Assembly: GCF_900100375.1 (NCBI RefSeq)
Contig: NZ_FNEZ01000001.1
Location: 860,394-924,393, forward strand
Direction: 5' to 3'
DNA: 64,000 nt
Origin: Flavobacterium noncentrifugens
GTDB lineage: Bacteria > Bacteroidota > Bacteroidia > Flavobacteriales > Flavobacteriaceae
The translations under genes and the position numbers were made by a program. Positions within the stretch are counted from its first letter, which is position 1, and each line of letters starts with the position of its first letter. Below are positions 43,347 to 50,749 of the stretch, in pieces. The notes beneath the pieces were generated by a model. The model saw only the letters and a list, made by a program, of their open reading frames with translations, did no database searches and had not been told where the DNA came from.

Positions 43347-43380
43347 AAAGTCAAAAGTCAAAAGTCAAAAGTCAAAAAGT
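43347..43380. repeat. AGTCAAA tandem repeat
   Basis: Four head-to-tail AAAGTCA units, related to the repeats at 22112 and 34539. Confidence 0.75.
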
Positions 43381-43500
43381 AAGAAGTTTTAGTGTGGCTG
43401 AGTGGCAAGTTCCTGAGTTGCTGAGTTTCAAATGCGCAGAAATTAAGAGTCAGGATATTAGGGCAATCAAGGCATCGTTAATTGTCAATTAATTTTTTCA

Positions 43501-43571
43501 AGAGCTATTCCCGCTATTCGCCTTTATCTTTGTTCGTCCCTCACAAAGGATACCGGCTGCTATCGGGGCTA
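43501..43571 (+). repeat. Interspersed element, copy B of 5
   Basis: Complement-orientation twin of copy A: AGAGCTATTCCCGCTATTCG start, same TTTATCTTTGTTCGT core and CCGGCTGCTATCGGGGCTA end. The only copy not directly 3' of a gene on its strand. Confidence 0.85.
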
Positions 43572-43593
43572 TGGCAATGGATTCATCCGTAAA

Positions 43594-43638
43594 CAAAACT
43601 GCCGAGAAACCAATAGTAATTGGCAACTCAGCAGTTGA
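43594..43638 (-). terminator. trhO terminator
   Basis: Imperfect hairpin: AACTGC/GCAGTT outer stem, GAG/CTC and CCAAT/ATTGG inner stem, followed on the minus strand by TTTTGTTT. Confidence 0.65.
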
Positions 43639-43661
43639 AATCGTGCTGGATGATTTAAAAA

Positions 43662-45017
43662 TTAAACGTCCAGTTTGTATAATTTATCAGACAATCGAAT
43701 TCTGAAAGGCAGCTTTAAGGAGCAATAATCTCCGGAAACCGCATTTCCAGACGCTTTGTCATTCACAAACATTTCTTCTAAAACCAATTCCTGGCTTCCG
43801 GTTGTTGGGCCTTTGATTAGGATTTTGTCGCCAATGTTGAGTTGGTTTTCTTCAATCAAAAATTGTCCAATGCTCGCTTTCGGAAAAAAATGAATCCCTT
43901 TTCCGAGATACGTTTTTTTAATTTTTGACGCTTTTACCGCTTTTGGCTTTTCCAAAACGTCGGTGGCAAGGGCATTGGCTGTAGCCGTATTTTTAAAAGT
44001 CAGCACCTCCGATTTTCCTTTTTTGAAGATCTTGTTGCCGTTTTTGATGCCGCGGCGAATGGCTTTTTGTTCGTCTTCCGGAAGATGGATCACGTCAACG
44101 CATTCGCTAGAACAGCAGCCTTCCATTGCAGCCGCACATGCTTCACATTGGATGAATAATAAATGACAACCTTCGTTAGCACAATTGGTATGCACGTCAC
44201 ACGGTTTTCCGCATTGGTGGCAATTGGAAACGATATCATCTGTAATTCTTTCGCCCAAGCGGTGGTCGAAAACGAAATTTTTCCCGATGAATTTGCTTTC
44301 GAGACCTTCGGCTTTCACTTGTCTTGTGTATTCGATGATGCCGCCTTCGAGCTGATAAACGTTTTCAAAACCTTTGTGCTTAAAATACGCGCTGGCTTTC
44401 TCACAACGGATGCCGCCGGTGCAATACATCAGTAATTTTTTGTCTGATTTGTGTTCGGCAAGTTGTCCTTCAATAATCGGCAGCGATTCGCGAAACGTGT
44501 CCACATCAGGTTTGATCGCTTTCGTGAAATGCCCAATCTCGCTTTCGTAATGGTTGCGCATGTCGACAACAATCGTGTCCGGATCTTCGAGCAGGTCGTT
44601 GAATTCCTTGGCTTTTAAATGAATTCCTATGTTTGTCGCATCGAAAGTTTCGTCGTTCAAACCGTCGGCTACAATTTTATCGCGGACTTTTACGGTCAGT
44701 TTTAGGAATGAAAAATCGTCCTGTTCTACGGCAACATTGAGGCGAATGCCTTTCATGAAATCGTATTTTTCGATTGTATCTTTAAATTCGTAAAAATGAT
44801 CTGCCGGCAATGACAATTGGGCATTGATGCCTTCGTGTGCCACGTAAATTCTCCCTAAAACCTCCAATGGATTCCAGGCTAAAAAAAGATCATTTCTGAA
44901 TTGTGTGGGATTTTCAATTTGCGCATAGGCGTAGAAAGACAGCGTGAGCCGCTGTTTTCCGGCATTGTCAATGAGTGCCGTTCTTTCCTCAGCGCTTAAA
45001 GTGTTGTACAGTTGCAT
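43662..45017 (-). CDS. trhO: tRNA uridine(34) hydroxylase TrhO with C-terminal extension
   Basis: 451 residues, about 100 more than E. coli TrhO (YceA). Residues 1-~105 are the UPF0176 N-terminal domain (HEGINAQLSLP), ~115-240 a rhodanese domain with active-site CTGGIRCEKAS and LEGGIIEY, and ~275-325 a Cys-rich segment (CHQCGKPCDVHTNC, CEAC, CCSSEC). From ~370 an extra beta-rich domain (GDKILIKGPTTGSQELVLEEM ... RIRLSDKLYKLDV) resembles the U32-peptidase C-terminal barrel found in TrhP. TrhO makes 5-hydroxyuridine at tRNA position 34 with O2. Confidence 0.85.
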   Translation of the reverse strand: MQLYNTLSAEERTALIDNAGKQRLTLSFYAYAQIENPTQFRNDLFLAWNPLEVLGRIYVAHEGINAQLSLPADHFYEFKDTIEKYDFMKGIRLNVAVEQDDFSFLKLTVKVRDKIVADGLNDETFDATNIGIHLKAKEFNDLLEDPDTIVVDMRNHYESEIGHFTKAIKPDVDTFRESLPIIEGQLAEHKSDKKLLMYCTGGIRCEKASAYFKHKGFENVYQLEGGIIEYTRQVKAEGLESKFIGKNFVFDHRLGERITDDIVSNCHQCGKPCDVHTNCANEGCHLLFIQCEACAAAMEGCCSSECVDVIHLPEDEQKAIRRGIKNGNKIFKKGKSEVLTFKNTATANALATDVLEKPKAVKASKIKKTYLGKGIHFFPKASIGQFLIEENQLNIGDKILIKGPTTGSQELVLEEMFVNDKASGNAVSGDYCSLKLPFRIRLSDKLYKLDV

Positions 45018-45140
45018 GCTATAAACAGGTTTAAGTTTGGAATTATTTTGGCTGCAAATTTAGGGAAAAGTTGTGGAGTGGCAAAGTTTTCGGCAGATCG
45101 ATAATTCGTTGTAAAAACTTTCTTTTAAAACCGAATGCCC

Positions 45141-45209
45141 TAGCCCTGATAGAGGCGGTATCCTTTGTGAGGCACGAACAAAGATAAAGGCGAAAGCAGG
45201 ATTAGCTTC
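45141..45209 (-). repeat. Interspersed element, copy C of 5
   Basis: 69 bp in minus orientation: core TTTATCTTTGTTCG, end GCCTCTATCAGGGCTA. It lies downstream of the bacilliredoxin gene terminator on the same strand. More diverged than A and B at both ends. Confidence 0.8.
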
Positions 45210-45216
45210 AAATAAA

Positions 45217-45240
45217 AAAACCACGACGAAACGTGGTTTT
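45217..45240 (-). terminator. Bacilliredoxin gene terminator
   Basis: Nine-bp stem AAAACCACG / CGTGGTTTT, then T-rich tract on the minus strand. Confidence 0.8.
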
Positions 45241-45257
45241 TACTGAATTTTTTGTGA

Positions 45258-45668
45258 TTAACAGAATTCTTTAAAAGCGTCCTGTAAATTTTCAGCGATC
45301 AATTCTGCCGGACGGCCTTCAATGTGGTGTCGCTCCAACATGTGCACCAATTCGCCGTCTTTAAACAAGGCGATGCTTGGCGATGATGGCGGGAAAGGGA
45401 ACATGAATCCCCGTGCTGCGTCTACTGCATCTTTGTCCACTCCGGCGAAAACCGTCACCAAATGGTCTGGTTTTTTGTCACCATTTAAGCTCTGTTTTGC
45501 ACCTGGGCGTGCATTTCTTGCCGCACATCCGCAAACCGAATTCACGACAACAAGCGTCGTTCCTGGCTTGGCGATCGCGTTTTCTACGGCGCCGGCACTA
45601 TATAATTCTTCAAAACCCGCGTCTGATAATTCAGCGCGCATTGGGCTTACCATTTCTTCTGGATACAT
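45258..45668 (-). CDS. Bacilliredoxin (BrxA/BrxB, YphP/YqiW family)
   Basis: 136 residues, thioredoxin-like. The active site is the family's CGC in VNSVCGCAARNARPG. PPSSPSIALFKDGELVHMLERH matches the conserved C-terminal half. In Bacillus these proteins remove bacillithiol from proteins; Bacteroidetes may use other low-molecular thiols, so the partner here is uncertain. Single gene with its own -7 box and terminator. Confidence 0.92.
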   Translation of the reverse strand: MYPEEMVSPMRAELSDAGFEELYSAGAVENAIAKPGTTLVVVNSVCGCAARNARPGAKQSLNGDKKPDHLVTVFAGVDKDAVDAARGFMFPFPPSSPSIALFKDGELVHMLERHHIEGRPAELIAENLQDAFKEFC

Positions 45669-45701
45669 AATCTTTTAATTAAAGGTTGAAAGTTATTTTA
45701 G

Positions 45702-45709
45702 CAAAGATA
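45702..45709 (-). promoter_or_regulatory. -7 element of the bacilliredoxin gene
   Basis: TATCTTTG on the minus strand, exact TANNTTTG match, 33 bases before the ATG. A TTTC about 17 nt upstream is the best -33 candidate. Confidence 0.45.
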
Positions 45710-45756
45710 ACAACAAATCGCGTTTTGAAAATGATGCGTATCATAAAGATTTGTTA

Positions 45757-46923
45757 TCATTTTATAGTTTTTACAGGTTGATTTTTGAAAATCCTGTTGA
45801 TTAATGCGCTGATAAATAACCGTTTCGGACATTTTAAAATGACTTTTAAATCTTCGTAAAGGGAAGTTTCTTCGTCGAGAAATTTAAAAATGAGTGCTGG
45901 ATTTCCAGATTTGAACATTGATGAGAAAATGGAACTTCCAAGGTGGTTTTTATCGCTTAAAATGTCAAGTAACAACAAATCGTAAAACCAGAATTTGTTG
46001 GTTTTATGGAATTTTGTGAAGTCATTTTCATGTTGCGAAAATTCGATTAATGCTTTTGATTTTTTGATTGTATTTTTAAAAGTATAACCAGTGCTTGCTT
46101 TCGTCCAGCCGCCGGCAGAGCCAATGTTTAAAATGTTTTTGGTATTTTTTTTCCAGAATTGATATGACGTCATCGGAATTTGCCCGCGTTCTTTTTCGAT
46201 GATTTCATAAGTTGAAATGCCGAGTTTTTGAATGTAATCTTCAATTGCATTTTCATATTCCTTTTCAGGAAGTAAATCTTTTGAAAACAAAGTATATTCA
46301 AGCAAAGCTTCATTTTCAGATGTTGGCAAAACATACATAAATCTTGTATTTCCGTTTTGCGGAATCGAGAAATCCATGAATGTCGGCAATTCGGGATTAA
46401 AGATTTTTTGTACGGTTTTGATTTTCCATCCAATGAAATGCTGCTGCAAAACCGGGAATTGTTGTTGGCTTAAAGCTGATTTTGGATCGTAAATGCTGTT
46501 GAATAATTTATTACAGCTAAAAGTTTCGGAGGCTGTTTCGATAAAAACCAAATCGTTTTTTTCTAAAATGGAATTGACTTTTTGGTTAATGAAGTGAATG
46601 TACGGATGAAGCGAAATTTCAACAAATACAAAATTGTAAAAATCCAGACCGCAAATCATCTTGTATTGATACGGATTCAAATCTAAAATTCTCCTGAAAT
46701 TTTCATGGGCAAACCATGCAATTTTCCATTTTTTAGAAACAATGGCATCAAATTTTCCGTTTGGCTTTTCCCAGAAACACCAGGTTCTGTCGTTTGTTTT
46801 TTTCGAATCTGCATCCAGCAACAAAATGCTTTTATCCGAAAATTTCCCCGAAACCGCGATTTCATAAACCGCCATCAAAGCCGATAAACCCGCGCCAGCA
46901 AAAATGTAATCGTAGTGTTTCAT
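45757..46923 (-). CDS. Lycopene cyclase (CrtY-type)
   Basis: 388 residues. FAD-binding lycopene beta-cyclase pattern: YDYIFAGAGLSALMAVYE (dinucleotide fold), DRTWCFWEKPNG, the RFMYVLPTSENEALLEYTLFS segment and IPMTSYQFWKKNTKNILNIGSAGG. It would cyclise lycopene ends to make beta-carotene, precursor of zeaxanthin in yellow flavobacteria. No other carotenoid gene is in the window. A TAATTTTG box lies two bases before the ATG. Confidence 0.92.
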   Translation of the reverse strand: MKHYDYIFAGAGLSALMAVYEIAVSGKFSDKSILLLDADSKKTNDRTWCFWEKPNGKFDAIVSKKWKIAWFAHENFRRILDLNPYQYKMICGLDFYNFVFVEISLHPYIHFINQKVNSILEKNDLVFIETASETFSCNKLFNSIYDPKSALSQQQFPVLQQHFIGWKIKTVQKIFNPELPTFMDFSIPQNGNTRFMYVLPTSENEALLEYTLFSKDLLPEKEYENAIEDYIQKLGISTYEIIEKERGQIPMTSYQFWKKNTKNILNIGSAGGWTKASTGYTFKNTIKKSKALIEFSQHENDFTKFHKTNKFWFYDLLLLDILSDKNHLGSSIFSSMFKSGNPALIFKFLDEETSLYEDLKVILKCPKRLFISALINRIFKNQPVKTIK

Positions 46924-46970
46924 TCCAAAATTAAAAACCTAAAGGTAGTTTTTTAGATCGCGTTTTCCTA

Positions 46971-47030
46971 AAAACCATTAAGGAATTAAGAACCATTAAG
47001 GCTTAATGAAACTTAATTCCTTAATGGTTT
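46971..47030. repeat. Palindromic element, copy 6 of 6
   Basis: Perfect 18-bp arms, 46973-46990 and 47012-47029, with an internal extra AACCATTAAG. Lies between the lycopene cyclase start and the end of the 47080 gene. Confidence 0.85.
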
Positions 47031-47079
47031 AGATCTTTTTTATAAAGACTCGCATTGTCAAGGAGTTTTGTGTTATAAA

Positions 47080-47850
47080 TTACAATCGGAATGAAAATCC
47101 CAAAGCCGTGTAATAATCCGGAGCGTTTTCAGAAATTCCAAAACCGCCCGAAGCGTCGATCATCACATTGTCCGAAATCAAATACGTAAATCCGCCGTCG
47201 CAACGGTGATCGGCTTTATCCTTTTGTGGGGCAAATCCGTAAAGTTCGACATAACATCCTAGTTTTTCTGACAGTGAAAATCCGCCAGTCAAAGTATAAA
47301 TAAATGTCGGTTCCGGACTTTCCCCGTCCCATTCTGCTCCTAAATTGTAGCCAAGGTTGACCTTGTCAGTTAAAGTGTGCTGCATTGTGAAGCGAAATCT
47401 CGGCGCATAATAAGTTGTTTTCAGTTCTTCTGAAGCCAATTCCGGAATCATCAAATGCGCGATGAACGACGTTTTTGGCCAGATGCCTTTTTCTTCAGCA
47501 AGTGCGGCTTTAAAGCCAATGAGTATCGGATTCAAACCTGAAATTTTAGCGCCATCGGTATTTTCAACTGAAAATTCTGTGATCAGGCGCAATTCAAAAT
47601 TGCCGTTCACGCCGTATTTAATCAATGAAGAAGGCAATAAAAATGACTTTGAATGGCGGTCGGTTTTTTCAAAGCTAAATCCGTTTTCCATCTGAAATAC
47701 GCCTTTCGGAACAATTGAAGGCGTTTCGGTCTGGTCTGGCCGATCGGTTTCTATCGGTTCCGATTTTTTCATTTCATTTTCGGTTTCCTGTGCCGCAACA
47801 TTCAAAGAAATCGCCAGCAATACTATTGAGAATGTGATTGTAAGTTTCAT
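47080..47850 (-). CDS. MetA-type outer-membrane beta-barrel protein
   Basis: 256 residues with signal peptide (MKLTITFSIVLLAISLNVAAQ). Strong match in pattern to the putative phenol-degradation MetA/transporter family: IETDRPDQTETPSIVPKGVFQMENGFSFEK, then alternating strands and a terminal ALGFSFRL barrel end. Likely an outer-membrane channel. It is divergent from the Nramp gene, sharing an 83-bp region with a TTTAGA palindrome 11-28 bases before its ATG, so both may answer to metal level. Confidence 0.75.
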   Translation of the reverse strand: MKLTITFSIVLLAISLNVAAQETENEMKKSEPIETDRPDQTETPSIVPKGVFQMENGFSFEKTDRHSKSFLLPSSLIKYGVNGNFELRLITEFSVENTDGAKISGLNPILIGFKAALAEEKGIWPKTSFIAHLMIPELASEELKTTYYAPRFRFTMQHTLTDKVNLGYNLGAEWDGESPEPTFIYTLTGGFSLSEKLGCYVELYGFAPQKDKADHRCDGGFTYLISDNVMIDASGGFGISENAPDYYTALGFSFRL

Positions 47851-47860
47851 AACAATTATT

Positions 47861-47878
47861 TTTTAGACAAATCTAAAA
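47861..47878. promoter_or_regulatory. Palindromic operator TTTTAGA-N4-TCTAAAA
   Basis: Perfect 18-bp palindrome between the divergent outer-membrane and Nramp genes, just upstream of the mntH -33 box. Size and symmetry resemble DtxR/MntR-family sites, and such a regulator is encoded at 49973. The half-site TTTAGA recurs twice at feoA. Confidence 0.55.
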
Positions 47879-47884
47879 ATTTAT

Positions 47885-47914
47885 TTTGTAAAACGTAAAA
47901 ATAATGTACTTTTG
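47885..47914 (+). promoter_or_regulatory. Promoter of the Nramp-USP gene
   Basis: TTTG (47885-47888), 18-nt spacer, TACTTTTG (47907-47914); matches the Bacteroidetes consensus exactly. Leader about 13 nt. Confidence 0.65.
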
Positions 47915-47933
47915 ATGTTGTAAAATTTCAATC

Positions 47934-49808
47934 ATGAGCGGAAAGTCATTAGAAGAAGTCCACGAATCGGTACAAACGCAAGGAAAAGCAAAAGGATTTA
48001 GAAAAATATTAGCCTTTTTAGGCCCGGCCTATTTAATCAGTGTCGGCTACATGGACCCTGGAAACTGGGCGACCGACATTGCCGGCGGAAGCCAGTTTGG
48101 TTACGCGTTGATCTGGGTTTTGCTGATGAGCAACATCATGGCGCTGCTGCTGCAAAGTTTGAGCGCGCGCCTCGGAATCGTGACACAGCGCGACCTTGCG
48201 CAGGCTTCACGAGAAACGTATTCGAAATTCATCAATTACATTTTATATTTCCTGGCGGAAATTGCAATCGCTGCCTGTGACCTGGCCGAAGTGCTCGGAA
48301 TGGCCATCGGACTCAATTTACTGTTTGGGATTCCATTAATTGACGCCGTTCTTTTTACCGTTTTGGATACTTTTTTATTGTTGTTCCTGATCAACAAAGG
48401 CATGCGGAAAATGGAAGCATTTATCATTGCGCTCGTCGCCATCATCGGATTTTCATTCATCTTCGAAATGATCTTTGCACAGCCTGAAATGGGCAAAGTG
48501 GTTGCCGGATTAATTCCGTCATTGCCCGGCCCGGCAGCACTTTACATCGCGATCGGAATCATCGGGGCTACGGTCATGCCGCACAATTTATACCTGCATT
48601 CTTCGTTGGTCCAAACGAGAAAATTCGACCGAACGAAAGACGGAATCAAGCAGGCGCTCAGATACAATTTTATCGATTCGACGATTGCATTAAACCTTGC
48701 CTTTTTTGTAAACGCCGCAATTTTAATATTGGCCGCAGCCACGTTCCACAAAGCCGGAATGTATGAGGTTGCCGAGATCCAGGACGCCCACAAATTCCTC
48801 GAACCGCTGCTCGGAAACAAATGGGCACCGATTTTATTTGCCGTTGCCTTGATCGCCGCCGGGCAAAGTTCGACAGTAACTGGAACGCTCGCCGGGCAAA
48901 TTATCATGGAAGGTTATCTAAATTTCCGAATGAAACCGTGGGTTCGCAGAATCATTACAAGATTGATCGCCATCGTTCCCGCAGTCATCGTAATTTATAT
49001 TTTCGGCGAAAGCGTCACCGGAAAACTGTTGATCTTCAGCCAGGTAGTGTTGAGTTTACAGCTCGGTTTTGCGATCATTCCGTTAATACATTTTGTCAGC
49101 GACAAGTCGAAAATGAAAGGTTTCCACATCAGCACGCCTACAAAAATCGCGTCGTGGCTCATTGCTTTGATTATCGTTTCATTAAATGCCAAACTCGTTT
49201 ATGATGAAATCAAAGGCTGGCTCGATTCGGCAGAAAATCCAACATTGCTTTGGTTTACGGTTGTTCCGCTCGCATTTGCATTTTTGTTTTTGCTGTTGTA
49301 CATTGTTTTTCAACCCTTTTTTGCAAAACCCAAAGTCGACATTTACAACCATTCGCCACACAGCCTCAAACTTAAATTTATAAGTGCTGGAGTGTACAGT
49401 AAAAAGAATATCGCCGTTACTGTAGATTTCTCAAATGCCGACGAATCTGCGCTCAACAATGCATTCGCGCTTGGCGGAATTGAAGCAAATTATACTTTAA
49501 TTCACGTAGTTGAAACCGTCGGGGCCATTTTATATGGCGATCAGGTTGTCGATCATGAAACTTCTGTCGACGAACAATTGCTGCTACAATATGAAAAAAT
49601 GTTAACCGATCACGGCTATAAAATCAACACCAAACTCGCATTTGGCGAACCTGGAAAAGGCATCCCGAAAATCGTAAATGAAGGAAATTTCGATGTGTTG
49701 GTTATGGGAACACACGGCCACACGGGTTTTAAGGATTTAATTCTTGGTACAACGGTTGATAAAGTGCGGCACAGGATCAACATTCCGTTATTTATTGTGA
49801 AGAATTAA
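47934..49808 (+). CDS. Nramp divalent metal transporter fused to a universal stress domain
   Basis: 624 residues. Residues ~20-455 are Nramp (MntH) with ~11 helices: metal-site DPGN in GYMDPGNWATDIAGG and the helix-6 Met in TVMPHNLYLHSSLVQTR. Residues ~475-624 are a UspA-type domain (NIAVTVDFSNADESALNNA, and MGTHGHTGFKDLILGTTVDKV with the G-x2-G-x9-G nucleotide loop). Nramp takes up Mn2+ or Fe2+ with protons; the attached domain could sense nucleotide or stress. The DtxR-type regulator is 164 bp downstream. Confidence 0.92.
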   Translation: MSGKSLEEVHESVQTQGKAKGFRKILAFLGPAYLISVGYMDPGNWATDIAGGSQFGYALIWVLLMSNIMALLLQSLSARLGIVTQRDLAQASRETYSKFINYILYFLAEIAIAACDLAEVLGMAIGLNLLFGIPLIDAVLFTVLDTFLLLFLINKGMRKMEAFIIALVAIIGFSFIFEMIFAQPEMGKVVAGLIPSLPGPAALYIAIGIIGATVMPHNLYLHSSLVQTRKFDRTKDGIKQALRYNFIDSTIALNLAFFVNAAILILAAATFHKAGMYEVAEIQDAHKFLEPLLGNKWAPILFAVALIAAGQSSTVTGTLAGQIIMEGYLNFRMKPWVRRIITRLIAIVPAVIVIYIFGESVTGKLLIFSQVVLSLQLGFAIIPLIHFVSDKSKMKGFHISTPTKIASWLIALIIVSLNAKLVYDEIKGWLDSAENPTLLWFTVVPLAFAFLFLLLYIVFQPFFAKPKVDIYNHSPHSLKLKFISAGVYSKKNIAVTVDFSNADESALNNAFALGGIEANYTLIHVVETVGAILYGDQVVDHETSVDEQLLLQYEKMLTDHGYKINTKLAFGEPGKGIPKIVNEGNFDVLVMGTHGHTGFKDLILGTTVDKVRHRINIPLFIVKN

Positions 49809-49809
49809 G

Positions 49810-49913
49810 CAGCTGTTTCCTGCTGTCCGCTGTATCTTTTTATTTTTATCAAGCGTTTTGCAGGCTAGGAAATCTGTCAAAAAATAAAAAGGATGCCGCT
49901 TCCATCAGGGCTA
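49810..49913 (+). repeat. Interspersed element, copy D of 5
   Basis: Begins at the base after the Nramp stop region: GCTGTTTCCTGCTGTCCGCT, then an inverted repeat (ATCTTTTTATTTTT with AAAAATAAAAAGGAT) around ~27 bases, and the end GCCGCTTCCATCAGGGCTAA. Same ends as the other copies but a different middle. Confidence 0.75.
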
Positions 49914-49972
49914 ATGTGCCCGGATACTGAAAGAATTTTTTTCGTAAATCAAAAATCCCAATTCGTAATCAA

Positions 49973-50626
49973 ATGACTTTTTCAGAAGAAAATTACCTCA
50001 AAACCATTTACCATTTAACGATCGTTTCCGATTCGGAGATCAGCACGAACGCGATTGCCGAAAAAATGGAAACCAAAGCATCATCGGTAACAGACATGCT
50101 AAAGAAACTCGCTGAAAAAGACCTCGTCAATTATAAAAAATACCAGGGTGTTTCGCTGACTCAAAAAGGAAGATTGTCTGCTAAAATGATTGTCCGAAAA
50201 CACCGTTTGTGGGAAGTTTTCTTAGTTGAAAAACTTGATTTTTCATGGGATGAAGTGCACGATATCGCCGAACAACTCGAACACATCAAATCGGAAAAGC
50301 TCATCAACAAGCTTGACGATTTTCTCGGCAATCCAACCGAAGATCCGCACGGCGACCCAATTCCGGACGCAAACGGACAGATCGTCAAAATCGAAAAACA
50401 ACTGTTATCGGAATTTCCATTGGAGCAAAAAGGAATCTGCGTAGGCGTAAAAGATACGTCGTCGGAATTTTTAAAATACCTGGACAAGCAGCAAATTGCG
50501 CTCGGTTCAACAATTGAAGTCCTTTCAAAAGAAACTTTCGATGCGTCGCTAAAAATAAAAGTCGACCAGAAAGAATTGGTGGTTTCAAATAAAATTGCTG
50601 CAAACTTATATGTCAAATTGCTTTAA
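49973..50626 (+). CDS. DtxR/MntR-family metal-dependent repressor
   Basis: 217 residues. Winged helix-turn-helix (ISTNAIAEKMETKASSVTDMLKKL) followed by the metal-binding dimerisation domain and a C-terminal SH3-like FeoA domain. Aligned by eye to DtxR, the metal residues are Asn7, His77, Glu81, His96, Glu100, Glu103 and His104. Glu100 replaces the Cys of iron-sensing DtxR, as in manganese-sensing MntR; Asn7 replaces MntR's Asp. A manganese-type response is therefore favoured. Flanked by the Nramp transporter and the feo genes, its probable targets. Confidence 0.9.
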   Translation: MTFSEENYLKTIYHLTIVSDSEISTNAIAEKMETKASSVTDMLKKLAEKDLVNYKKYQGVSLTQKGRLSAKMIVRKHRLWEVFLVEKLDFSWDEVHDIAEQLEHIKSEKLINKLDDFLGNPTEDPHGDPIPDANGQIVKIEKQLLSEFPLEQKGICVGVKDTSSEFLKYLDKQQIALGSTIEVLSKETFDASLKIKVDQKELVVSNKIAANLYVKLL

Positions 50627-50745
50627 CTGCAGCCGCAATCGGTGCCGCAATCACCGGATTTTTTCTTCTTCTTAAAAAAGAATTTCCGGACCAGAAAAAA
50701 AACAGCCAGTCCGAGCAATGCAAAAGCGATGATTTCCTGTGCCAT
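50623..50745 (-). CDS. FeoB-associated Cys-rich membrane peptide
   Basis: 40 residues (ATG 50745, TAA 50625-50623). One transmembrane helix (EIIAFALLGLAVFFLV), a strongly basic stretch (RKFFFKKKKK) and a Cys-rich tail (SGDCGTDCGCS). This is the layout of the small FeoB-associated proteins in Bacteroidetes and Firmicutes. It starts four bases after the feoB stop, and its own end overlaps by four bases the end of the convergent dtxR-type gene. It probably assists Fe2+ handling at FeoB. Confidence 0.85.
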   Translation of the reverse strand: MAQEIIAFALLGLAVFFLVRKFFFKKKKKSGDCGTDCGCS

Positions 50746-50749
50746 GATT

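Larger units (their letters stand above)
43263..43661. other. 399-bp gene-free region rich in short repeats
   Basis: No credible gene. It holds the ricT promoter area (a TATCTTTA box at 43325-43318 on the minus strand), AGTCAAA repeats, a GAGT(G/T)GCTGAGT-type repeat (43396-43427), an AATTGTCAATTAATT fragment, element copy B and the trhO terminator. Confidence 0.7.

Noticed and set aside
43347..43380. CRISPR-like array from the AGTCAAA units
   Set aside because: Units are 7-8 bases, contiguous and without spacers; a simple tandem repeat.
46170..46433. 87-codon frame within the lycopene cyclase gene
   Set aside because: Same-strand alternative frame with no recognisable motif; the cyclase motifs run through it.
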